Shown: positions 12,594 to 25,776 of the stretch, piece by piece
Numbering within the stretch: position 1 is the stretch's first letter
Layout of the letters: the number at the start of each line of letters is the position of its first letter
Assembly: GCA_001643675.2 (NCBI GenBank)
Contig: LSRY02000013.1
Span: forward strand, 746,501-810,500
Length of the DNA: 64,000 bases
Source: Monocercomonoides exilis
Lineage: Eukaryota > Preaxostyla > Oxymonadida > Polymastigidae
Direction of reading: 5' to 3'
The notes under the pieces: model-generated
What the model was told of the DNA's origin: nothing
The model's input: the letters and a program-made list of their open reading frames with translations, nothing else
The model's database searches: none
Made by a program: the position numbers and the translations under genes

Positions 12594-15011
12594 TTATGAG
12601 CAATAAACATAGAAATTCGGCTTGCTTTCATCTCGCTGCAGATATTCTCTGTCAATAAGAGACTCGATTTCTGTCTTGAACATCTTCCTCTCCACAGGAA
12701 AGCGCACAAGTGTTCCAACTTCAGAGAAGAGTGCCTGATGTTGAATGGTCTTCTGAGACTTCAGCACTTTCACAATCGCCGCATCCAGCTGTTGTTTTCA
12801 TCAATGAATGAAATAGTTGAAATAATAACAAAAAAAAAAAAAAGATGAAATATATTTTTTGTAATGAAAATAAGATAATTCATAAATAAATAAAGCTTTA
12901 TTATTTCTTCTCTTAACATCCAAAAAAAATCCACACACCGCATATTTCCTTTCAGCCAATATATTCTCGTTTTCCTTCTTTGATTCTCCCTTCTTCTCCT
13001 TCACCTGATACTGATTCACCCTCAGCCTCATCTTCCTTTTGAACTTCCCATTCTCAAAGAGCCCTTCTTTATTGTATCTAAACTTTGTTGTCCCTGGCAG
13101 CCCCATCCAATCAACGCTGTTCACATCCCCTTCCACATCATCTTCATTGTCGTCGTCCTCTTTTTGCTTCACTACCACTCCTCCTCCTTCCTCGTCTGCC
13201 TCATCCATCTGCCCTGCCTCTTTCTCCTTATTTCCTCCTCCTCCTACACTTCCTCCTTCTGTCCCATCATCATTCATCAGAAGGATCTTCGCCGGATGCA
13301 GACACAGCGATGCCAGTGCAATGTGCAGTTCATTGCTGTCGATATTTGTGAGTGTCTGCAGAGTAGCCAGGTCATACGACATCTGCGTCTCAAACAGCAA
13401 TAACACTGTTCCTTGTATGACTGACATGGAAATGTCTTTGTGTGTCTGCACTTTTGTTGTGGTGGTCACGCTGGTGGAGGTTGTTGGCTGTGCTACTGAT
13501 TGTGATTGAGGCAGTGATTGTGATTGTGATTGTGATTGAGAAGGAGGCAATAATAGCAATGACCCTTTTGTCTTCGATATTCCCATCTCTTGTGTTGCAT
13601 CTGCCTCTGCAACCATCGAATTCGTGCTGTCTTTCTGGTCCTTGTTCAATTTTGTTGCTATTCCTTCCTTTTCTTTCTCTTTCTCTTTCTCTTTTCCTTT
13701 CTCCTTCCTCGTCCTCACGATCTGCCTCCTGATTGTTACACTCTTCTCTCCAAACGCCCTGATCACACAATGGCCCAAGTCCGGGTAAAACGACAAGATC
13801 TTCTTTTTGTTCTTCGACAGGTAGAATGCCTTGAATGCCTCCTGCATCTTCATCATCGGTGCCGGGAGGACGATCTCGTGGTGCAGACGAGGGTAGCTCG
13901 GCCATGCATTGGATGTCATCACAAGACAGCGGAACTCACACGCACGCTTCTGTGGACGAGATATGGACGATGATGAAATGTCTTCATCGTTGGAATCAGT
14001 GAGTGCTTTGAGATATTCTGATGACTGATTTAGGGGAAAAAAAGGAAAGAACAAAAGAAAAAAATATCAAAATGTCAAAATACCCAAAAAAAAATATGAA
14101 AAATAGAGAACAATAAAATAAATTGCTCAATAAACTTTAATCACAATTTTCTCTTTCACAGTATCATTCACAATATATCCATCAACAAAAAGAAAAAAAT
14201 TCTCTTATTCTTCTTCATTTACCTCCAAATCATCTCATATTCTCCTCCACACACACACAAACCATCTTAAACTGCTCTCCATCCTCATTCGAGATGTCCA
14301 CATCTGAAAACATCGCCTCCAAGTTCTGAGTGAACTGCGACCCACACTCATCCTTCAGCAGCACCACAACTTCCCTCTCCATCTCGCTCAGCCCGTCCTC
14401 TGCATAAAACAGCCGCTTCGCCAGGTTGATCTTGTAGAATGCCTCGAACACGTCTTTCCCTTCAACTGCACAGAACAACCGCATAAAGTCACGGAGAGTG
14501 CGAGTTGTATCGTCTGGATTGTGGCCTTTCATTGAGTCGACAAGAAGTTGATGCACAAACAACGCCATCAGCTCCGCGGGCTTGCACAGGCGATGACTTG
14601 AAGAAGAAGAATAAGAGGAAGAGGATGAAGTGATTGAGAAAGAGGAAGAAGAGGAGGAAGAAGAAGGATAAGTTCCATTCAGGAAGAGTGAAATGGCTGT
14701 AGTGAAAGCTGTCTCGAAGAGGCTGTGTGACTGGAAACAGTGCTCAATCACACTCTGCACCTTCCTCACCAGCACAAGAAGATCTGATATAAGCGTCTTG
14801 TCATTCGCCTCGTCCTTCATCCGCTGCTGGCCTTTGTGCTGTTTTCGGGTTGTTTTTTTTTTTTTAATTGAAAAGAGACACAAATATGATAAGAAAGAAA
14901 TGATTAATAAATAATAAATAAATAAATAAGGAATTTCAAAAAATGTGGGGAAAAAAAAACAAATCGACAGATTACAAAAATGTTTTCTCTTTCTTTCTCT
15001 TTCTCTCTCTT

Positions 15012-15057
<46 letters not shown>

Positions 15058-17099
15058 CTCATTTCCACTTCCATCACACCAGCACGTAGTTCTGGAACGA
15101 CTCTGCCATCGCCTTCAGTCTGTTTGTCCTCGCCAGCAGCAGAAACAGCTCCATCAGATCGCCCCAGCCGTAGCTCCTCTTCTCCAACTCATCCAAAAAT
15201 GACCCCATTCCACTCGCCTCGTCCAGCAGCAGCCCCAAAAAACTCTTTTCTCCTCTTTCCTTCAGCTCCGCAAGCTGTCCTTTCGCCTTCTCTGCACTTT
15301 CTCCTACTTTCTCCTTCTCCTTCTCCTTCTCCTTCTCCTTCTCTTTTGTGCTTTCCCTTCCATTCAACATAAGATGCCCAGCTGCTCCAAGCATCGGCGG
15401 CTGCAGAAGGTTCACAGATGCCATTTGGTCTGCTTTGCCTGTTTTGTCTTCCCCATCATTTTCCATCTCTCCTCTGCACTGTGCCACAAACGAATTGGAG
15501 AGGCTGTGTTCTGCCGGCGTGTCTGCCACAAGAATAGACTCAATCATCCGAATGAGCGTGGGCCGCGTCTTCGTCGCCAGGTATGTGCAGGCCTCTTCGT
15601 CTTCTGTCTTCAGAATGTGGATGACACTGCACAGCAGCCGATGCGCTGGGTGCGAGTGCTGCAACAGTTCTTCTTTTTCTGCTTTTTCTCCTCTTTTTTC
15701 AATTTCTCCTTCTCCTTCTTCTTGTGGAACATCAGCCTCCATCTTTCCTTTGCTTTCTGCGATTTCTTCTTCATTCGCCTTCTCTTCTAGACAAGCAGCC
15801 CTTGCAGCTGTCTGGAACAGGCCGCTCATTGAGAGCAGCTTCTCCTTCTTCAGAAAAATCAATTTTTCCTGCAAGCCAAATGCAATGTGCCTGTAAAACG
15901 AGTCCGTGTGTGCCAAAAAGGCTGGCTCAAACGTTGCTGAATACAGCGACATCTCTGCCAGCATGTGGGTCACCCGCCTCCGCAGAAATTTGAGCGAGCT
16001 TTTGTCTGGAAGATCTTTGAATCGCATAGCGGATGGCTCAGGCTGTGTAGTTATGTTGTGCGTTGAAGAACCTGAAATGGTTGAAGGAGTGGTGGATGGA
16101 GGGAAAAGTGAAGAGTTAGAAATGTGAACAAATGGAATTTTCTCTTTTGAATCTTCCAGTTCATCAAATGTGGTAAAGTCCTGCAGTCTGTCCAGATGTA
16201 TCAAGCACAAAAGATGGTAAACAATTATATGCACCAATGGAGAGCCATCAGCAGGCATAAAAGGAATTGGTGGATATGGAGGGAAATGAACTTTATCAAT
16301 CATATCCCACTGATTAGTTTTTTCTTTCGCACATTCGAGAGGTGAAATAAGATTATCTCTGAAAAGGGATTGACACATTTCACTTATTATAAAAAGAAAA
16401 TTTCAAAATTAAAATTTAAACGAAGTGAACTTAACATTTGTAAAAAAATTAACCTGATGGATGTGTGATTATACATGCAATATTTCTGATCTAGACATGC
16501 AAAGATATTTCTTAGGACTGTAATATGCCGTTGGTGGTTGTCATACAAGTCGCAAACAGATTGCAAAAATTGAATTCCATTTAAAAGATTGTATCTTCTA
16601 TAAGTCATTAACATCAAAAAGGTACCAATAAACAATTAAACAAATGAATTATACTTCATAAATAAATAAGATACTTTGTTAATTCTTTGAATATGGAAGA
16701 TAATTCCGTTTTTATTGTTTGTGTCAGCCTACTGAATGTTATTGAACTGCAACTTGGAGCACTCAGGATGTCAACTGTTCTATAAAGCTCTTCTTCAGAT
16801 TTGGCAAGTGGAAAATCTCGAAAAATTTGTTGAACAGATTCTTCTAAAGCATTCCATTGAATTTGCTCATAATGATCAGAAGAAGAACGTAATTCTTTTT
16901 TACAATTTGTTTATAATAATTAATAAATAAAAAATAATTGATTCTGCTCTTAATAAAAATGTATGAAAGGCTTACTGTTTGGTGGTTTGAGAATCCACTT
17001 GATCTTTGGAAGTGAATGCATTTTTATTTCGGTAAAACTGATCTGACAACTTTTTAAAAATTTTTGATTCATTATAATTTTCTTCCATGAAATATTCAT
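12594..17099 (-). CDS. CUL4: Cullin, most similar to cullin-4 (CRL4 scaffold)
   Basis: Scaffold of a cullin-RING ubiquitin ligase. Exons (minus): 17099-16976, 16894-16675, 16597-16454, 16382-15080, 14838-14263, 14024-12939, 12788-12594 (1215 aa; all junctions in frame). The N-terminal repeats read SLPKIKWILKPPNK, then EQIQWNALEESVQQIF, SVCDLYDNHQRHITVLRN and IFACLDQKYC. Exon 5 has GKDVFEAFYKINLAKRL, the cullin-4 form of this segment. CKPAELMALFVHQLL also matches CUL4. The last exon gives LDAAIVKVLKSQKTI, with the neddylation lysine at about residue 1161, and ends IDREYLQRDESKPNFYVY. Human CUL4A is 759 aa; the excess is Ser-rich and Lys/Glu-rich insertions. The 15080 donor could instead be 6 nt upstream. 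The first ATG lies within sequence shared with the 3' flank of an ARM-like copy. The RING and DDB1-type partners are not in this window. Confidence 0.88.
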
Positions 17100-17178
17100 T
17101 TTTCTTTTGTTTCCTTTCTTTTTCTGACTAAACAAAAGCAATTTCCGAAAAATCAGAAATAGAAAAAGCGCTTTTGAT

Positions 17179-18623
17179 TCAAACGAATACAAAATAATCT
17201 GAAATATTCAATGATAAATCACAATAAAATTTTTGGAGAAGAAAATCAAATTTTTCATAAAAGCTTGTGATGATGTCTTCGTATCCTTCTTCTTCCAACT
17301 TTTCAAATACTTTCCTTTTCGTTGCCTTTTTTTCCTCTTCTTCAATTTCATCTTCCTCCTCTTCATTCAGTCTTTCTGAAATATTCATAAAAAAACTTAT
17401 GCAATTAGACGTTATTTCGTCATCCATTGTTGATTTATGAATCTCCTCCAAAAAGACATCAACTGCTCCACCTTTCAACAAGAAATCAACTTTTGCTGAT
17501 ACATTACCTGCTGCTCCTTCAAATAAAGAAATACATTGATCGCAAAATTCTCTGTGATTATCCTTTGCTGCTCGAAATAACTGAACAATGCTGCAAATAA
17601 GCACAATAATTTCTTCGTTCATCAATGTGGACCAATTCAAGAAATTATCAACAACATGGATCCATCTCCAGATCACATGCATTTCCTTCACTTTCCTTTC
17701 ACCTTTTTCCTCTGCTTTCTCTCTCTTCCAATCCACACTCTTTGACAGATCTTCCAGTTCTCTTGCTGCCTCTCTTATAAAATGAAGCTCATTCACAACC
17801 ACTTCTTTAAAGCTTTTCTCCTTGAAAAATTCAAAAATCAAAATATCCCAAGCAGACTGACACGCAAGATGTGAAAGATTTCGATGCTCCTGATGATATT
17901 TGATAATCTCTTTGATTTCACTAAGATATTGCTTTTGTTTGATAAACTAATTGGAAATGAGAAAAATATCAAATTTTTCAAAAAGGAAATAGAAATGTTC
18001 ATACAAAATATTCAATGTTACTCAATGATATCAAAGCCATTTCCACTTCTTTTTGTGCTTCCTCGTTTTTCTCCTTGTTCAAAGAAACTTTCATGAGGCA
18101 AGGCACACACACAGAAAGCAATTTCGAATCGAACCGGTAATTTATAGAAGCATAGCATTCATAAAGATCAACAAGAAGCTTTTCGCTCTTTTTTTCTTTC
18201 TTCTCAATTTCATCAATTATCATCTGTTCGAGTCTTCCGCTCAGTGAAGATTCTTCAAAAAATAGGTCCCATGTATTTTTCAGTGCTTTTACATATACAA
18301 CGGGTTTCAGTAGCAAAATTGCATTTTCCATTGACATTTTCTTTTCTTCAATCATTTTGTCTATTTTATTGAACAGTTCCTTTGTGAAAACTGATTTGAA
18401 TTCTTCTTCATTCATTTCATCAACTATTTCATTCATTTCTTCGATTTTCTGTTTCTGTTCATCTTCTCTGCAATATCTAAGCTCATAAAACAATTCTTCA
18501 ATAAATTTATTTAAGATGGAAAGCGCTGAACACTCAAAAAATATAAAATATGAACAAACTATTAAACTTGTCTCTGATGGATCTCTCCTGAGAAAAATCA
18601 TAAGGTTCATCTCCTTTGCGCAT
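17179..18623 (-). CDS. ARM/HEAT-like helical protein, family copy A
   Basis: Member of a lineage-specific family seen four times intact here. Exons: 18623-18560, 18495-18005, 17946-17179 (440 aa). The short exon 1 ends in phase 1, exon 2 begins KLFYELRYCREDEQKQKIEE and exon 3 begins FIKQKQYLSEIKEIIKYHQE. The sequence is almost entirely helical, Lys/Glu-rich, with paired helices that look like ARM/HEAT repeats (for example KEVEMALISLSNI, then HRNLSHLACQSAWDIL). It ends in the family motif LSLNISDYFVFV. No catalytic motif, signal or membrane segment is seen. A scaffold role is only a guess. Its stop is 80 bp from the cullin start. The block 17570-18006 is nearly identical to 26240-26675 in copy B. 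Exon 1 is placed by analogy with the other copies. Confidence 0.68.
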
Positions 18624-20499
18624 TTCTATTCTGCTTATTGCATGAGCATTTTGATTTCCGCAAAATTTCAAATGAAAAACAGAAAAACAAACAGAAAAAC
18701 AAATATTGTTCATAATTGACAAAGCAAATATAATTGTCAAACTCAATTCCTTTGCTCAGTAAAAATCTGTGTTAAAAAAGAAATCACAAAGAAGTTGCAA
18801 TATTGGTCGTATTTAGCCAAATACGAAAGAGTTTAATTTCTGTTTGATCGGATCAACAATAATATATTTTTAGGATCTGGATTGAATTTCGAATGAAAAT
18901 TTGAACGAATTGAGAAATATCCCACATATCTGGAATCGAGTATTAAAAAATATCTATTTTAACATTCTGAGTGGAACAAAGAAGGGGAAATTTGGTCCTT
19001 TTTTGAACTTTGCAAAGAAGAGACAAAAAAAACAACAGTTTGTCATTAGTCATGCATGCTCTTCAGTTTACATTTAAAATCAAAATTCAAACATAAATAT
19101 TACACTTATTTCCCTCACATTCAGAGGTATCTGGGGGCTTTGCTTCATCGAAATGATTTTTTCTGTTATTTCAAAATGTTTGCTGGTTTCCGGAATATCT
19201 CAAATATAATGTGTTGACTGAAGTTATAAGCTGTAAGGATAATTTTGTTATAAGTTCCTTTCTTGAGTTGGACATCCAGGCTGAAGGAAGATTGATGAAG
19301 AGGATTAAGCTTTCATCAATTCGCATTTTTTTTGAAACTTGACCATGTTTTGGTTGGATGCCTTAGGAACTGCATCAAGACAACAATGGGCAACATTGTG
19401 AATCGAGCATTGAAAGAGATTCTATTCCAAAAGGCTTTGAAGCTGAGCGAAGATGAAAAAATTTGAGATGGCGAAGGGAGGTTAATTCAATATGCGGAAT
19501 CAAATTGCTACCTAGTTTTTGAGTTTTTCTCAACATTTTTATCGTTTAGTGGTGTTACCACTTGGCAAGTATTTTTCTATGAAGACACTTGTTACGTTTT
19601 TTGGAAAATTCACACCTTGGATCGTTTTGATCGAAATCATTGATTCACCGATTTCGGTGTGGGATTTGAAGCAAACCTTGAACCAGTAGGAGCGATTCGG
19701 AAGCAGGTTCGACAGGATAGAACAGATTGCGATTGAAGTATTTGATGATATTAAGGTGTGCTATCCAATTTATGAAACAATATTGCATTGTTTCATAAAA
19801 ATACGAAAGAAGGAAATCATGAAAAAATTAGAAAAATTACTCAAACTTTTTCAGCAATGATAATTTCATATTTTTTCTTTTCTGTTCTATCTCTTTTTTT
19901 CTTTCTCTTTTTGTGTTGCACATATATTCTTTTGACTTCATTCTATTAAAATAAATGGCTTGGAAGAAATGATAAAAGACAGACTGCTTCAATCAGAGAG
20001 GCAACAATATGAGCTTATTGAAAAATGGGTATTGCCTCATTTATTAATGCATTTTTGATTGAAAATTTATTTTTTCTTTCTTTCTTTTCTTTTTCAATTT
20101 TTTGATTTATTTTCTGAACTTCTTTAAAAACTTCACTCAAAAACTGTTTCTTCTTGCAACTTCTCATCAATTCCATCGACAACAATCTTCAGTCGCTTGT
20201 GAGGACATTCACCCTCATCATGCTTTCTGGCCATAGCTTCTGGCGGCATCTACCATTGAATGCACTTTTCTCCTTTTTTCCCATCCAAAATCGTCGAATC
20301 ACTCGGGACATCACTGAACGGAATTCCGTAGATATTGAATGGCATCTGGATGGAGAGAAGTGATGTTAACAGAGTGAAGATGCTGCTGCATTCAGCTGAG
20401 TCTGCTGACAGATGCGAAGGGGAAGAAGGAAGGAGGAGGAGATAAAGAAGAGTGGAAGAAATCAATATGAAGGGCTTGTGATGTTCAATTCTCTGTTTG
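18624..20499. other. Intergenic, no recognised gene
   Basis: About 1.9 kb of AT-rich DNA. A short open stretch with in-frame ATG at about 19969 (MIKDRLLQSERQQYELIEKW, followed by a GT) looks like an isolated exon or relic, but no continuation was found. The rest shows no long open frame and no RNA gene that I can identify. Confidence 0.4.
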
Positions 20500-22190
20500 T
20501 ACAGTTTTCAGTGAATTCGAGTGATCTGGCGAAGAAGATGCTGCTTGGGGTGCTGGGTTCTCTTCATCCGTTTGTTGTGCTGGCAGCTGCCCTCACGAAA
20601 AGAGCGCTGCGCGAGGCTAAATTGGAAGGAGAAATGGAACCACCTTTGGACGAGTTGTGATGTGAGCCTAATGCTGTTTTTAGGGGAAGATATCAAAAAT
20701 ACAAAAGAGAGAAAAAGAAGAAGGATGTTAATGTGTTTTAATTAGAGCGTTGAATGATTTTTTTTTTTTGTTTATTTTTTTTTAACCGAAAATAAATTCA
20801 ATGATATAAAAACAATAAAAAATTATTTTTATTGAATGCTTTGTTTAATGCAACTCTTTTAATATTATATCATTTCACAAACTTCAATGTTTTATAGCTT
20901 TATTTTGCCATTTCGTTATTCATTTTTATTTTCAATTTTTGTAACAATACTTGATATCAATTGTTACAAACGATAAGAAATCTCCGCAATGCATAAGCAA
21001 ATAAATAAACACAAAAAAACCATTCAAAAAATAAGAAATGTTGACAAACAAATAATATCCGTTTTGGAAATCGAAATCTAAATAAGAAGAAAAATTCCGA
21101 CATTGGATCTGATGGATTTGCTTGAGAAAAAAATGACGAAACTTTATCCTCCATTGAAGAATGCATTGAAGAAGAAAACAACTCGAATGAAAAAAAGAGA
21201 AGATATGGGAATGGAATTTCATCACCAGAATCAAGAACAAAGAATGCAAACAATGTGCGTTCTATGGTTGTTCTAGCAATAAAAAGAAGAGAAAATGAAA
21301 CATATTTTTCTTTTCCTGGTAGACAAAAATAAGTTGCTGATTGAACTGCATTTTCTATTCTCGTTTCAGCTTTCGAAATGCTGGTGCTCTGAAAAGCATG
21401 AAATAGCAAAGCTGTTCGCTTATATCGCAGAAGTACTTGATCGATATAATACTGTGTGTCAATGATGGGCATTTGCAAAGTCCTTCATGCTCCAAAGGCT
21501 GAAGACATTCAGCTGCGAGCAGCGGGGGATGTGTGGTCTGTTCGCTCCTGCAGATTGGCCGTTATTGGCATGGCGCAACCAGCTGAGTGTGTCGTGATCA
21601 GCAAGAAACCCAATGGAGAAGCCTTCATCTCTCTTTCGAGAAAGCAGTCAATGATAATAGAAATGATACCATCGAACTCCCTCTCTCGACTCATATCTTT
21701 CCATTCATCCAATTGTCCCAACTGTTCCCGCAAAACTCTTTTCATCCACACACATTTTGCTGTCACCACAAAAGCATCTCTCTTCTGATCTCTCAAACTC
21801 ATTCGTTTATTTCTCTTGTGCGCGTTCACATCGCACGCAGCCGCCCTCATCTACGATGCTCAACTTCTGTCACAATTGTCCATTCTAGCAATGAGACTTT
21901 CAAGGAAACAGCCAATGCCTCATTCCTCAGCTATGCTCGGAAGGGCCCATACAGATACTGTAATGACCGCTCCCTGAGGAGGCAGAACATCCATCCTCTG
22001 AGTGATGCTTTCTCAATATTTTCTTTTATCCGCACATGGCAACAGATGAAGCGTGATTGTTACGAAGAAGCTGGCGCTTCCACCACACATCCGCACTTCA
22101 TCCATTGGCCCATTGCTTTCTTCATCATGTCATCTGCAATTGGAAATGCAATGAATAGCTCCCTCTTTTCAACATTCCCCACACCAAAGT
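20500..22190 (+). pseudogene. Eroded relic, possibly of a DExH-box RNA helicase C-terminus
   Basis: Two separated plus-strand fragments resemble the HA2/OB-fold region of DExH helicases. The first, at about 20503-20650, contains LLGVLGSLHPFVVLAAAL, like the family's block around the 'CLDPxLTIAAxLS' motif. The second, at about 21930-22070, contains HPLSDAFSIFSFIRTWQQ, like the SDH(L)xxxNAFxxW block that follows it. The order matches the family, but about 1.25 kb of AT-rich and unrelated sequence separates them. No upstream helicase motifs (Walker A, DExH, QRxGRxGR) were found, and the fragments lie in different frames. A middle block at 21480-21650 is open (DVWSVRSCRLAVIGMAQPAE) but unrecognised. 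An independent small gene is an alternative for that part. Confidence 0.33.
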
Positions 22191-22726
22191 GATGATTTTC
22201 CATAAAAATAATCTGTCACATCCCTGGGCTCTGGAAATGTCATAGATGGAAATATCTTCACAATCAATAGAATAATATAAAATACACACATGCAGATGCC
22301 TTTATTCAAAAAATAACATGATATATTTTCTTGTTCATCAAATTTTCAAAAATTGTTAGATAGAATTCCAAAAATATTGCATCTCCATCATTTCCAGCTT
22401 TCATCATAGAAAACATTATTTCTTGTTTCATAGGAAAAGCTCATTCACATATTCTCGATCTATGGATTAATATTTTATTTCAAAGATAACTATTCGATCA
22501 TTGAATCCATAACAACAAACAAATATAAACAAAACGTTCTTTATCTTTGGAATTTCAAATCAAAAATGTCAACGCAATATGGAACGGTGTGAATGCTTTT
22601 ATTTATATGACTATTTTGAGTTTTTCTTTTTCATCCATTGTCTCCAATCCAAACACATGCAATTTCAATGTGAATGATGAAAATGGTGTTGTTTTCTGGC
22701 AGCAATACATTTTCAAAAAGCAGACG

Positions 22727-24132
22727 ATGAGTGTGACAAAAAGACTCAGTGGTTGATATTCAATATTGCATTTGAATTGTTGAAAATTTGATTTCTTTCA
22801 ACATTTTTTTTCAGAATTGCTACATGAACTTGAGCGTTGCAGAAAAAATGAACAAATGCAGAAAATAAAAGCATTGAATGGATTAATTGATGGAATGGAC
22901 GAAGAAGAACTAAAATACGTTTTCACAAAAGATCTGTTTGATAAAATACATCAAATGATTGAAAAAAAGAAAATGTCAATGGAATATGCATTATTATTGT
23001 TGAAGCACATTGGATATTGCAAAGTGCTAAAAAGAATTTGGATCGACGGCTTCAAAACATCTTCGCTGAATAAAAGATTCGAACAGATGATAATTGAAGA
23101 AGATGAAAGAAAAGAAGGAAGGAACGAAAAGCTTCTTGTTGATCTTTGTGAATGCTATGTTTCTTTAAGTTTCTTATTCTCATCGGAGTTGATTTTAATT
23201 TGTGGTTCCTGTCTTCTGAAAGTTTCCTTAAAGAAAGATGAAGACGAGGAAGCACAAAAAGAAGTGGAAATGGCTTTGCTTGCGCTGAGCAATATTGGTG
23301 TATTTAATGTTTGGACATTTCTGTTTCATTTTTGATGTTGTTGTTGTTTTTCTTATTTTATGATAAGAAAGTTAAAAGAGAACTTTTCTTGGATGAAATC
23401 AAAGAGATCATCGTTTTTCATCAAGAACATCGGAATCTGACTCAGCTTGCCTTTCAGTCTGCTTGGGATTTTTTGACTAACAGATTGTTTTACAATGCAA
23501 ATTTGGAAGAAGTCATCGTGAATGAATTGCATTTTGTGAGAGAGGCGAGAAGAGAAATGGAAGAGCTGATGAAATGTGTGGATTGGGAGAGAAAAAAGGG
23601 AGAGGAAAAAGGAAAAGAAGCAAAAGAAGAATTCGTATTGATGAGATGGCTCCGAACGTTGGGTATTTTCCTTTTCTACTGTCGATTGCAGAATGAAAAA
23701 TTTTTTGTGATTATTGAAAGCATTGTGCAAGTGTATCGAGCAGCAAAGGACAATTACAGAGAAATTGGCAAAGAATGCGTTTGTTCATTGGGAAATGCAG
23801 TGAGAAACAGAGCAGTTGAAATTGATGATTTGTTGGAGAGTGGGGCTATTGATTCTGTTTTGAAGGAGATTCAGCAAACAACAAATGAAAACTTCACTGC
23901 ATGTATTTGTTTGGAATTCTTTTTGAAGATTTCAGAAAGATTGAAAGGAAACTCAGACGATGAAATGGAAGATGAGAAAAGAAAAGATATGAAAAGGAAA
24001 GTGCTTGAAAAGTTGGAAGAAGAAGGATATGAAGATGGCATTACATGTTTAAATGAAAAATTTGATTTTCTTAACAGAAAATATTATGATGAATTATCGT
24101 TGGATATTTCTGATTATTTTGTAAACGTTTAG
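22727..24132 (+). CDS. ARM/HEAT-like helical protein, family copy D
   Basis: Plus-strand member of the same family as the copies at 17179, 25848 and 35563. Exons: 22727-22751, 22815-23299, 23368-24132 (424 aa). Exon 1 codes only MSVTKRLS plus one base, joining to ELLHELERCRKNEQMQKI. The donor at 23300 and the acceptor at 23367 were chosen because exon 3 then has 13 residues before the conserved KEIIVFHQEHRNLTQL, as in the other copies. It ends LSLDISDYFVNV. An in-frame upstream ATG at 22547 would add 60 residues, but the other copies have short first exons. Highly charged and helical, with no catalytic motif. It faces away from copy A, and the helicase-like relic lies between them. Confidence 0.68.
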
Positions 24133-25360
24133 CCAAATTCAATTCATTTTATTTTTTCACTCGAAAAACTGTCTTTTTCAATTTTCATCATTTCGCAAAA
24201 TTACAAAAAATAGATTGAAAAATTTTTATTATTGTTTTTGTTTCCTTTTTTATAAAAAAAGAAAAAACAAAAATTCCATTCTTATCTTTTCAATTATTTT
24301 CATCAAGAATCTCCATTGAACGAAGATGAAAATCACATCTTCTTCAAGTAGATTCGTTTTTTCAAAAAAACATTTTTTCTGTTCATTTATTTCCTTTTGA
24401 AGCATCTGGTTAACTCTGATTTTTCTCTTTCTCATCGCATTCTCAATGAATTCGAGAAGAAGAAGAAATGAAATGAAAATTCTTGAGAAGAAAACAAAAG
24501 TATCAATAAAGAAATGATTGTTGGGGAATACAGATACCAACTTTATGAGTACCATAATTAGCAGTAAGCATGGATGAAAAAGAAGCTGATCCAATACTCC
24601 AACTCAGAATGAGAATGACAGAACAAATCATTCACGATTAATTGCTTTTCACATTCTTCTCATTTTTTGTTCATTTCTTCATGTCTCTTAATTCTTTTTC
24701 TTTCTTTTCAATTTGTCTTCCTTCGCGTTTTTCTTCATTCCTTTCATCTCTTCTTCTTGAATAATAACACTTGCCTCATTCATTTCATCTCAAAATGCAA
24801 TTCTTCAAAATTTCACTCAGATTCCATTTCTTTCTCTTTCTCTTCCTTTTTCTTTCATCATTTTGTTTTCATCTGCTTTTCTACATTAATGGAGAAAGAT
24901 AAGAAACCTCACTCACATTCTTTTCTCACAATATAATCCAAAAGTTCTGCTCCAATTGTATTTTCCCTTCAGCTGCTTTGTTGCCACATAAATAAATATT
25001 TCTTCATTCATCAATCATTTTCTATCCTTATTCTCTTTCCTTAGCTGATATCCCTTAATCTTCGCTCAAAATTGTTCTTTTTCTTTCTTTCTTCTTTTCA
25101 TCTCCATTTTTCTTCAATTCATATAATATTCCAAAAATCCATTCTTCCAAAACCTCCTTTTTTCTCAAGCCCGATACAAATGCAATGAATTCATAGAAAT
25201 ATAAAACCTTTCATTTTGGCTTGTTGAGAATGAACTGAAAAGACGAAGCGAATGAACCCATAACATTGATGCAAATGTTTGATGTGATCAATGGAAAAGT
25301 CTTCATTTGCCTTTTCTCTTCCATTCTCCATTATTTCTGTTTTTATAGGCATTCAAAATG

Positions 25361-25456
25361 CAGAAGAAGAAGAAGAAGAAGAAGAAAAAGAAAAAGAAGA
25401 AGAAGAAGAAGAAAAAAAAAAAGAAGAAGAAGAAGAAGAAGAAGACGAAGAATATG
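25361..25456. repeat. GAA-type microsatellite
   Basis: Imperfect GAA/AAAG purine tract of about 95 bp. Its complement is the TTC tract about 190 bp downstream, so the two could pair as an inverted purine/pyrimidine repeat. Confidence 0.85.
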
Positions 25457-25640
25457 AAGATGGTAATGTTGATTGAATTGTGAAGTGATTTTCTGAAGAA
25501 AGAGGAAGAAAAGGTTTTTCGAATGAAGAAAAAGAAGAAGAAGTTGTTGTTGTTGTTGTTGAAGATAGATGAAGAATGAATTGATATTTCCCTAACAGCA
25601 GAAAAAGACTCTTTTCGACTGTCTGTCAATTTCCTCCTCT

Positions 25641-25776
25641 CTTCTTCTTCTTTATCTTCTTCTTTTTCTTCTTCTTCTTTTTCTTCTTCTTCTTCTTCTT
25701 CTTCTTCTTCTTCTTCTTCTTCTTCTTCTTCTTCTTCTTCTTCTTCTTCTTCTTCTTCTTCTTCTTCTTCTTCTTC
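25641..25776. repeat. TTC-type microsatellite
   Basis: About 135 bp of nearly uninterrupted TTC/CTT, with a few TTT and TAT interruptions at its left end. It abuts the start of the flank shared between ARM-like copies A and B. The equivalent position at copy A has only a short T/C-rich run, so the tract expanded at or near the duplication edge. Confidence 0.9.

Noticed and set aside
14980-15372. Plus-strand Ser/Leu/Phe-rich frames at 15.0-15.4 kb
   Set aside because: They arise from a TCTC/CTTT tract in a cullin intron and from the antisense of the cullin Lys/Glu codons.
22547-22726. N-terminal extension of ARM-like copy D from an upstream ATG
   Set aside because: In frame, but the three other copies start with first exons of 10-21 residues. 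The extension has no helical or charged character like the rest.
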